Assembly (NCBI GenBank): GCA_024276075.1
Contig: JAJRXX010000052.1
Location: forward strand, 32,100 to 96,099
From: Planctomycetota bacterium
Lineage (GTDB): Bacteria; Planctomycetota; Phycisphaerae; Phycisphaerales; Phycisphaeraceae
DNA length: 64,000 nt
Reading direction: 5' to 3'
This document shows, in pieces, positions 57,945 through 64,000 of this stretch (the first letter of the stretch is position 1; each line of letters opens with the position of its first letter). A program made the position numbers and the translations under genes. The notes under the pieces are model-generated. The model saw nothing but the letters and a program-made list of their open reading frames with translations. It had not been told where the DNA came from and made no database searches.

Positions 57945-57971
57945 GTGCCACTGGCGGCTTGTCCGCCAGTG
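57945..57971. repeat. Palindromic repeat, copy 1
   Basis: 9-bp stem CACTGGCGG / CCGCCAGTG around a short loop; identical to the copy at 58354-58380 over 27 bp. Confidence 0.75.
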
Positions 57972-58353
57972 CGTAGCTCCGCCCCCGCTCGGACACGTTT
58001 GTGCGCACAAATCCGGCCAACCACCCCTATACGAAAGCCCCGGCTGGTCGATTACGATCCGCTGGGGGCCGTTTGACGGCTCCGCCATGTTTTCGCTCAA
58101 CAACCTCGTACGGGTAGCCTTCGGAGAGGACCAACGAGCTGCGAGCGGGACAATAAAAGCGGGTCAGCAAACTTGGTTGCTCTGGGCACGGGCCGGAAGC
58201 CTTGGGGCCTAAGAACCCCTCGTGAACCGAGCCCCGTCGGGAACAGATCAATCCGTGCGTCACCGCGACGAGCCGCGACTGTAAAGGAGCGGTCCTATTC
58301 TCGACCACACGGATGATTCGAAGCCCACGCATCTAATTATGCGTGGGCTTCGG

Positions 58354-58380
58354 GTGCCACTGGCGGCTTGTCCGCCAGTG
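58354..58380. repeat. Palindromic repeat, copy 2
   Basis: Same 27-bp sequence and orientation as 57945-57971, immediately after the AAGCCCACGC dyad. Confidence 0.75.
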
Positions 58381-58499
58381 TGTGACCCACCCGACACCAG
58401 CGACTCTGCGCGATCGGCCGACCTCTCCCGGCAAGAGCGATTTGGGGCCAAGCGACGCCGACAGAACGCCACGGACGGTTTACATTTCGTGTTACCTAA

Positions 58500-58569
58500 A
58501 AAACGCCGGTCGCGGTGCGCACAGGGCATGACTACAGCCCTCGCACATCGCCCCGGCGTTTCTTTTTAC
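58500..58569 (+). terminator. Terminator-like long hairpin upstream of the ketoacyl synthase gene
   Basis: Outer stem AAACGCCGG / CCGGCGTTT, inner stem TGCG..AGGGC / GCCCT..CGCA, then TCTTTTT. Form is that of a Rho-independent terminator, but it lies 34 bp before the next start codon, so it either ends an unseen upstream transcript or attenuates the gene. Confidence 0.6.
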
Positions 58570-58602
58570 ACCCATCAGTGGTGCCCGAGTATCCTGAGGG
58601 AT

Positions 58603-59847
58603 ATGGCTTCAGAAAGACCGCCAACCATGTCCCACCAGTCTCTGAGCCAACGCGAGTCGATCATCATCAGCGGCTTTGGCCTGGTCAGCCCGATGGGGCA
58701 CAGTGCCTGGGAGACCTTTTCGAGCTTGCTCGCCGGACGCACCCTGACCGATCGCGCCGCCGCCATGTCGGACGACACAGACCCGGTCGATCTGGTCCGG
58801 GCTGTGGGGTCGGTGAGCATCGCTCGTCACACGCGCTGCGACCCCGTGGTTGAGATTGCTGAGCGTGCCGCTCGCGAGGCGTTGCAAATGGCTGGGGCAC
58901 AGCCCAGCGAAGTTGATTGCGTGGTGGGGACGAGCAAGGGAGCCATGCACGCGCTGCTCGATGCGGTGAAGCAGGGCGGTCAGCAGTCATCTGTCAATAC
59001 GTTGGGGCCTCCGCCGGTGCCGGACGCGCACCTAGCTGTGGTACTGGGGCCTCATGGGTACCTTGCGCACCACTTGGGTAATCGTCTCGGTTGCAATCCG
59101 CTTTACAGCATCGTGGCCGCCTGTGCGACGAGCCTAACCGCGTTGCACCATGCCAAGCAGATGCTGTTGTGTCCCCACACCACCGATCGCCCCAGCCGGG
59201 TGTTGGTCGTGACCGCTGAGGCGTCGTTGTTGCCGCTTTTTATTCACAGCTACCGCAGGCTGGGTGTGCTGCCGCCGTTGTCGCCCGATGGTTATCGTGG
59301 TCGGCCGTTGGACCATAGCCGTTGTGGGTTTGTCTTGTCCGAGATCGCAGCAGCCGTCGTGCTCGAGCGAGTCGATCAATCCCAACCGAGCCAGATCGAG
59401 TTAATCAATACCGCAGACGCGTGTGAGGCCCATGATCTGGTCCGCGCCGCTCCTGCCATGCCAGCCCTGGCGCGTGTCGCAGCGAGGCTGTTGGACGGCT
59501 GTGATATTGATCTGCTGCACCCCCACGCCACGGGTACCGCTGGCCACGATGCTGCGGAATTGACCGCCATCGGGCCCAATCTCCGATCTCCAACCGATGT
59601 ATATGCTTGCAAAGGTGCGCTGGGGCATGGCCTGGGTGCCGCGGGGCTAGCGTCGCTGGTGATCGCGTGTCTTTGCGCACGTACCAGCCGTCGCCCGCCG
59701 ATGCCCTGGCTCACGGACCGGATCGACGTTGCCCAGACCAAATTGCGGATTGCTCGCGACGCACACGATCGACCATTGAACACGCACGCGGTCTTTGCTG
59801 CGGGCTTTGGCGGACACGTTGCCGCTGCGTTAATCAAGAAGCATTAA
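58603..59847 (+). CDS. Beta-ketoacyl-ACP synthase family protein (FabF-like)
   Basis: 414 residues. Condensing-enzyme fold with the catalytic triad in place: Cys in VAACATSLTAL (about 173), His in HPHATGTAGHDAAE (about 308) and His in KGALGHGLGAAG (about 343). N-terminal block IIISGFGLVSPMGHSAWETF is typical. Start is ATG 58603 (GAGGG close upstream) or ATG 58627 (shorter by 8 residues). No ACP, FabG or thiolase neighbours, so it is a stand-alone enzyme of fatty acid or secondary lipid synthesis. The sequence around Cys differs from housekeeping FabF (TACATG), which suggests a specialised role (inference). Confidence 0.88.
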   Translation: MASERPPTMSHQSLSQRESIIISGFGLVSPMGHSAWETFSSLLAGRTLTDRAAAMSDDTDPVDLVRAVGSVSIARHTRCDPVVEIAERAAREALQMAGAQPSEVDCVVGTSKGAMHALLDAVKQGGQQSSVNTLGPPPVPDAHLAVVLGPHGYLAHHLGNRLGCNPLYSIVAACATSLTALHHAKQMLLCPHTTDRPSRVLVVTAEASLLPLFIHSYRRLGVLPPLSPDGYRGRPLDHSRCGFVLSEIAAAVVLERVDQSQPSQIELINTADACEAHDLVRAAPAMPALARVAARLLDGCDIDLLHPHATGTAGHDAAELTAIGPNLRSPTDVYACKGALGHGLGAAGLASLVIACLCARTSRRPPMPWLTDRIDVAQTKLRIARDAHDRPLNTHAVFAAGFGGHVAAALIKKH

Positions 59848-59928
59848 TATCGTCCGTCCAGAGAATTAGCTGGACGTTGCTCATTGCATTATTGCATTTT
59901 CAGGATCAATGAAGCTGACGCGGGCGCT

Positions 59929-60339
59929 TCACTTCAACGCTTTCCCGCTTTTTCCGCCGTGCTGGCGTAGTAAGTCCGCCACCGGTTCTTTCTCAAATTT
60001 GACCGCCCAATCTAATGGTGAGGACCCGTTCTTGGCCATGGCGTTGACGCTGGCGCCGCGGTCGATCAAGACCCCGGCGGCGTCCGTGTGACCGTTGCGT
60101 GCGGCGCAGTGCAGTGGGGTCTTGCCGAACTTGTCTCGGCCGTCCAGGTCGGCACCGTTTTTAACGAGGAAGTCAATAATCTTTGTCGAACCTGCCAGCG
60201 CAGCGGCATGCAGAAGGGTGTTGCCCGCAGCGGTCTTTGCGTTGGCATCGGCGCCGGCATTCAGATGCTTATTGATTGCCTTGAGGTCGCAATCGAGAAT
60301 GGCGGTAAGCAGGGCGGTTTCTTGGTCGATAGAACTCAT
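59929..60339 (-). CDS. Ankyrin-repeat protein
   Basis: 136 residues made almost entirely of about four ankyrin repeats: AGNTLLHAAALAGSTKIIDF, FGKTPLHCAARNGHTDAAGV and NGSSPLDWAVKFEKEPVADL, with GADLDG and GASVNA turns. ATG start, no signal peptide, so a cytoplasmic protein-binding scaffold. Partner unknown. It lies between a ketoacyl synthase and a desaturase gene of differing orientations. Confidence 0.92.
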   Translation of the reverse strand: MSSIDQETALLTAILDCDLKAINKHLNAGADANAKTAAGNTLLHAAALAGSTKIIDFLVKNGADLDGRDKFGKTPLHCAARNGHTDAAGVLIDRGASVNAMAKNGSSPLDWAVKFEKEPVADLLRQHGGKSGKALK

Positions 60340-60451
60340 AGCAATCCATTCTAGCAGACATCATGTCGCAGCGATTTATGATGCTTCCGAAACTGCTGAG
60401 ATATGGCGGGTTTGCGTATAGACCCGTCGCCATTTCCCAGCTATATAGCGG

Positions 60452-61414
60452 TTATTTGACGCTTGTAGGGGGGTGTGTGACCCCGGGTATGCTGTGGTAA
60501 CTAGCTACTCCGCGCCGAACTTCGGGGTCGCTGGTCATGAATTTTCGTGGTTCGACGATGTCGTGAGCCAGCCCGATGACGCCTAGTAGGCGGATTGTCC
60601 AGTACGTGAGGTCGAATTCGAACCAGCGTCGCCCGTGGGCTGCGGCGCGTTGCTCGCCGTGGTGGTTGTTGTGCCAGCCCTCGCCGAAAGAGAGCAGGGC
60701 GACCCACCATAGGTTGGTCGATTGATCGTTGGTGTCATAGTTTCGGTACCCCCAGGTGTGCGAGGCGGAATTGACGAACCACGTGCCGTGATAGACGAAT
60801 ACCGTTCTAACACAGACACCCCAGAGGACCCAAGACAAACCGCTGGTCTCCCACCCGAGGCCGGCTGCCCATTGCCCGCCGAAATAACACAGTACGATTA
60901 TCACCAATTGGGGCACGATATAAAATCTGTTGAGCAGGCGCATGCCCGGGTCTCTGCAGAGGTCTCGAGCAGCGCTGGCTGCGGTCCACGGCAGCCCCCC
61001 CTGGTTTTTTTGTAGGCACCAGAAGACATGGGCCCAAGCGAAGCCGTGTGTCGGTGAGTGCGGATCATTTGGATCGTCTGAGTGTCGGTGATGAATCCGG
61101 TGTGTGCCGACCCACTGAATAGGGCCCCCCTGGCAAGCCATGCAGCCGATCGTTGTTAATAAATAGCGGAACCATTTCGATGTCTTGAAACTGCCATGGG
61201 TCAGCAGGCGGTGGTAGCACAGGGTGACGCCGATACCGCCTGTTAACCAAGCGAGTACGCCCGCGACCACTAGTGCGCTCCAGGAAAAGTAAAACGGTGC
61301 CAGCAGACAGCCCAGGTGCATGAGGGCGATCCCAATGACGACAGGCCAATCAAGTGATTGTACCGATAGCTGACGGCGCCGGGGCCGGTGATCCGGGATC
61401 GGAAGGTCAGCCAT
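60452..61414 (-). CDS. Acyl-CoA/acyl-lipid fatty acid desaturase
   Basis: 320 residues. Membrane di-iron desaturase with three His boxes: HRLLTH (about 68-73), HRIHHRHSD (about 104-112) and HNNHHGE (about 248-254), between hydrophobic pairs. The pattern HRxxxH/HxxHH/HxxHH is that of delta-9 acyl desaturases. ATG 61414 follows AAAGGAG at ideal spacing, so upstream frame extension is rejected. Introduces double bases into membrane acyl chains, often in response to cold; regulation is not visible here. Confidence 0.93.
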   Translation of the reverse strand: MADLPIPDHRPRRRQLSVQSLDWPVVIGIALMHLGCLLAPFYFSWSALVVAGVLAWLTGGIGVTLCYHRLLTHGSFKTSKWFRYLLTTIGCMACQGGPIQWVGTHRIHHRHSDDPNDPHSPTHGFAWAHVFWCLQKNQGGLPWTAASAARDLCRDPGMRLLNRFYIVPQLVIIVLCYFGGQWAAGLGWETSGLSWVLWGVCVRTVFVYHGTWFVNSASHTWGYRNYDTNDQSTNLWWVALLSFGEGWHNNHHGEQRAAAHGRRWFEFDLTYWTIRLLGVIGLAHDIVEPRKFMTSDPEVRRGVASYHSIPGVTHPPTSVK

Positions 61415-61832
61415 TTGAACTCCTTTGCATCGGGTCAAGCAAGACCCATCCGTACTTGTACAGATAAGTCTGTCACCACCTCGGCATCTCAAGCTTCATC
61501 ACGTGTCCTTTTGCCATGAATCCTAATATAGGTATGACAAATGCTAAGATAAGAAGGAAAGTATACCCAAATTAAAAAACGCAGTATTTGACTTGGCCTG
61601 ATTGTCTGAATTCGGTGTGACCTGTGAAGGTGTTTCGATGACGGGGGTGTTTTGTAGGGATAAAAACCGTTTAGATGTTTTCTTTTCGGCCAGTGGCTAG
61701 TCCAGAGCGGTATCCATGGATTGTGTGAGGTCACAGTTCAAACTTGTTGGGTATACTAAGAGGCGTACAAAAATAAAGCGAACAGAACGCTGCGAAAACA
61801 TGCCGTAAGTCCTGCGATAAAGAGATGTTGCG
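61415..61832. other. Divergent promoter region between desaturase and response regulator
   Basis: About 420 bp, AT-rich. TATACT at 61752-61757 could be a -10 element for the regulator gene, without a good -35. No gene seen. Confidence 0.45.
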
Positions 61833-62216
61833 TTGGAAAACAAAACCGCTCGGGTTTTATTGGTAGAAGATTCCGAAGCTTTTCAGCGTCTTGTTAGTAC
61901 TCAGCTCAAGAATGCTGGGTTTGACGTTGTGGTTGCGAAAGATGGGCGTGACGGCGTCGCAGCGGTGTTGCGGGCTAAAAGAGCGGAGAAGCCTTTCGAT
62001 CTTGTCTTTATGGATATCGATATGCCTAGGATGGATGGTTACGAAGCCACATCCCGGATCCGAGAGCGGGACCTAGAATTGCCGGTGATAGCGCTAACGG
62101 GACAGGACCTGCCCAGCGATCGGCAGAAGTGTTTTGACGCGGGCTGTACCGAGTACGTATCCAAGCCTATTGACAAGATGACGCTGTTGCGAATCATCGA
62201 TTGGCACGTAAGGTAG
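61833..62216 (+). CDS. Single-domain response regulator (CheY-like)
   Basis: 127 residues consisting of one receiver: acidic pair in VLLVEDSEAF, phospho-acceptor Asp in VFMDIDMPRMDGYEA (about 62), Thr in VIALTGQDL and Lys in YVSKPID (about 113). TTG start (61833) agrees with the family N-terminus. No output domain; it must act by protein contact, with a kinase encoded elsewhere. Confidence 0.92.
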   Translation: MENKTARVLLVEDSEAFQRLVSTQLKNAGFDVVVAKDGRDGVAAVLRAKRAEKPFDLVFMDIDMPRMDGYEATSRIRERDLELPVIALTGQDLPSDRQKCFDAGCTEYVSKPIDKMTLLRIIDWHVR

Positions 62217-62356
62217 GGATTGTGTTGGCAGGCGAATACGAGTTTGGCTGGTGTCTAGGACAAGATCGAAGCATGGCGCCAGGCTTACAACGGAACTAGA
62301 CCTCACTTATAAAGTGTGGGGTGCATACAGCGCACGCGGTGGGTCTGTGATCGGTG

Positions 62357-62460
62357 ATACGCATTGCGTATATTTCTAGCGCGTTGTAGAGGATGTAAGT
62401 TATTGTCTGTTTTGCCTTCGTGTTCGCAGATGCCGCGCAAGTATTAATCTTGATTGGTGT
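62357..62460 (+). repeat. 104-bp repeat B8
   Basis: Family B copy from ATACGCATTGCGTATA to CTTGATTGGTGT, downstream of the CheY-like gene and 20 bp from the 3' end of the PilZ gene. Confidence 0.85.
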
Positions 62461-62479
62461 GATGCCGGATTTGAGTGCT

Positions 62480-63175
62480 TTATGTTTTGAGGCTGCGGAA
62501 CTGTTTGTCTTGGAGGATGGCCTCAACGAATTTGTGAGGGTCTAAGCACTCTTTAAGCTCGACGCCGATACCCGATAGTTCCTGTGATCGATTCCAATCG
62601 CGTGTCCATTTTACCGTTGCTTCGAGCAACAGGGGATCAGACGTCAGGTCGTGCAACTCGACGGATATGGGCTGCTCCTGTTCGAATTGCTCGTACGTCA
62701 CGATGAACGCGCCTTTAGTGCTGATATCCAGGGTATGTGCTTTAAACCATTGGCCTTCCTGATTGCCGATACGCACGCGGTATGTACGCTGTAGGCGGGG
62801 GTATCGTCGATTAAAACCCTTTGTCATCCAGTCTGGATCCGCCGTCGCCACACCACGCAGTGCATCGGGTAGGCTTGCGCTGATATAGGGATCAAGACAG
62901 AACACTTGCACGCGGCCACTCGGTAGGGCTTTTGATCGCATGACGGGCCATTTCATTTTCAGGTTGAATGCAAACACAACACGTTCGGTTCCTAAAAAAA
63001 GTTGCGTGGGGATATCGATTAGCACCGCTAACGGGGGTTGCTTGAGGCAGTGGACCATCATCTCCTCGAGGGTCTCGACAAATCGATGAGGATAGTCACT
63101 GTCTTTTAGGATGGACGTGTATGGAGAACGTCCATCACCTTTGCACAGAATTATAAAACAAGCTTCTTCGGGCAT
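62480..63175 (-). CDS. PilZ-domain protein
   Basis: 231 residues. The C-terminal half is a PilZ domain with RRYPRLQRTYRV (RxxxR, about 122-126) and DISTKGAFIV (D-x-S-x-x-G, about 149-158), the c-di-GMP-binding pair; the N-terminal half (ILCKGDGRSPYTSIL, ALLIDIP-like AVLIDIPTQLFLG, VVFAFNLKMKWP) may be a YcgR-N-like or second degenerate PilZ barrel. ATG start. A cytoplasmic c-di-GMP effector; the output is unknown. Confidence 0.87.
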   Translation of the reverse strand: MPEEACFIILCKGDGRSPYTSILKDSDYPHRFVETLEEMMVHCLKQPPLAVLIDIPTQLFLGTERVVFAFNLKMKWPVMRSKALPSGRVQVFCLDPYISASLPDALRGVATADPDWMTKGFNRRYPRLQRTYRVRIGNQEGQWFKAHTLDISTKGAFIVTYEQFEQEQPISVELHDLTSDPLLLEATVKWTRDWNRSQELSGIGVELKECLDPHKFVEAILQDKQFRSLKT

Positions 63176-63800
63176 TGTTTAGCCTGCAGCGGGGTAAACG
63201 AGAAACTATTTGTAGTATTTCGTCGTGTTTGTCCTGGGTATTGAGATATGTGTTGAGGCGATGGGTTATCTAATTCGCGATGGATAAAATTTTTGCGTTA
63301 GATTTGCTTGGCTGATTAGAATGAACCAACAGGCGGCACGGAAAATCCTTAAAACTAATCCTAAAACGGGCTTTGGGTACGGCTTGCTATGGGGGTGGGA
63401 ATAAGGGATAGCATATATAATGACAGTCGCTAATACTGTAATCGTTTCGTTTTAAATAAATAGATCATGAGCGATACGGCCTTGTTATTTTCGGACGTGT
63501 TATTTGGGCTATATAGGGTGCGAAGTATGTTCTCGCGCGGGGCTGTGTAATACACATTTGTGAGAATGTAGGGTTAGCTGGCGCGTTTTCTGAATGGGTG
63601 TACGGTTGACAGAACTTCGCTACGAGCCGCGATCGTCAGTGAGCGGACCCCTTAGAGCCAAAAAACCGCTTGCTGACGCGCGCGGCTCGCTGAGAATCCC
63701 GCATGCGACATCAGAAAACGCGCTAAATTAGAGGGTTACAATATATAAGGTCGTAGACTAGGGTGTTTAAATCTGGGAGGTGGTATTGAGGGAGAATAAA
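63176..63800. other. Gene-free AT-rich region
   Basis: About 625 bp without a supported gene. It contains the hairpin at 63623-63689 (below). Confidence 0.5.
63623..63689. repeat. CGAGCCGCG hairpin repeat
   Basis: CGAGCCGCG pairs with CGCGGCTCG, and GTCAGTGAGCGG with CCGCTTGCTGAC (two mismatches). The same CGAGCCGCG motif, with following GTCAG/GAGCGG, recurs at 15995 and, weaker, at 58269. Confidence 0.7.
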
Positions 63801-64000
63801 GTGGCAGCGCAGCGTGATTGTTTTAGCTTTGCAAAACCATTGATCGCATGTCTCTTGATGGCGTTTACGGCGGACGCGTTGAACGCGGGCGGTCCTGCGT
63901 TGGCGACGGGTCATACGGGCGCGACGCTGGGCGGCGGTTTGGATGCGAATGGTTGGACGATTTTTACGCCCAGCGCGGACACGCGGATCGTTTACGTCAG
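63801..64000 (+). CDS. Start of a secreted protein (3' end outside window)
   Basis: GTG start after GAGGGAG; 66 codons are visible and open at the window edge. A signal peptide (FAKPLIACLLMAFTADALNA) is followed by LDANGWTIFTPSADTRIVYV, an opening also seen in right-handed beta-helix surface proteins. Family assignment is tentative. Confidence 0.65.
   Translation, partial: MAAQRDCFSFAKPLIACLLMAFTADALNAGGPALATGHTGATLGGGLDANGWTIFTPSADTRIVYV

Larger units (their letters stand above)
57827..58602. other. Gene-free region rich in palindromes
   Basis: About 776 bp between a phosphatase and a ketoacyl synthase. It holds two copies of GTGCCACTGGCGGCTTGTCC (57945 and 58354) with their hairpins, a perfect dyad AAGCCCACGC...GCGTGGGCTT (58321-58350), the motif CGAGCCGCG (58269-58277) and a terminator-like hairpin (58500-58569). 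I see no protein gene and no recognised RNA (checked by eye for RNase P, SRP and tmRNA cores). Confidence 0.5.

Noticed and set aside
57945..57971. GCCACTG box suggesting a cobalamin riboswitch
   Set aside because: The motif is part of a simple palindrome that occurs twice; no other cobalamin riboswitch core elements are nearby.
57990..58300. Possible RNase P, SRP or tmRNA gene
   Set aside because: By-eye comparison finds none of their invariant cores on either strand.
62296..62526. Minus-strand frame with TPIKINTCAASANTKAKQ
   Set aside because: This peptide recurs wherever repeat B is read in this frame; it is a translation of the repeat, not a gene.
1..64000. CRISPR array, prophage or toxin-antitoxin/defence locus
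   Set aside because: No direct-repeat/spacer arrays, phage structural genes or recognisable defence genes are visible; the repeats found are dispersed.

Overview
The window looks like a chromosomal segment of a planctomycete, probably class Phycisphaerae (inference, no marker gene is present). Pointers are a giant secreted protein ending in a dockerin, a split cbb3 oxidase cluster with separate c-type cytochromes, the intergenic motif CGAGCCGCG, and many GTG/TTG starts.

Layout. 1-10.9 kb: the 3' part of one giant surface protein (FG-GAP, golvesin-like, ELWxxDGT, LRR, NHL, SdrD-B, PKD and dockerin modules). 11.2-15.9 kb (minus): GH57 glycoside hydrolase and MalQ, an alpha-glucan pair. 16.5-19.7 kb (plus): a globin, then a zinc-type ABC importer. 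20.3-29.5 kb (plus): a cbb3 respiration and assembly cluster (polyferredoxin, membrane protein, dihaem cytochrome c, CcoN, CcoO, CcoS-like protein, an unlisted 46-residue membrane peptide, Cu P-type ATPase, SafE-like protein). 29.9-37.5 kb (minus): osmoprotectant ABC transporter, HtpX-like protease with LemA, RecQ. 38.5-44 kb (plus): two histidine kinases and a REC-HD-REC regulator, ended by an IS630 element. 45.4-48.9 kb: an AT-richer cassette of porin, small exported protein and chemoreceptor. 49.2-52.1 kb: tRNA-Val, MlaF-type ATPase, MCE protein and a lipoprotein. 52.2-64 kb: carB, two phosphoesterases, a ketoacyl synthase, an ankyrin protein, a desaturase, a CheY-like regulator, a PilZ protein and the start of a secreted protein.

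The most unusual layer is a set of short mobile repeats. Family A has TAGAGCA inverted termini shared with the IS630 copy at 43951-44966. At three genes the TAG stop codon is the terminus of the element. Family B is a 103-105 bp element in ten copies (two subfamilies). It abuts stop codons at two sites and apparently supplies a start codon at one. Families C and D occur nested with them and supply the C-terminal residues of two proteins. No phage, CRISPR array or defence locus is visible.
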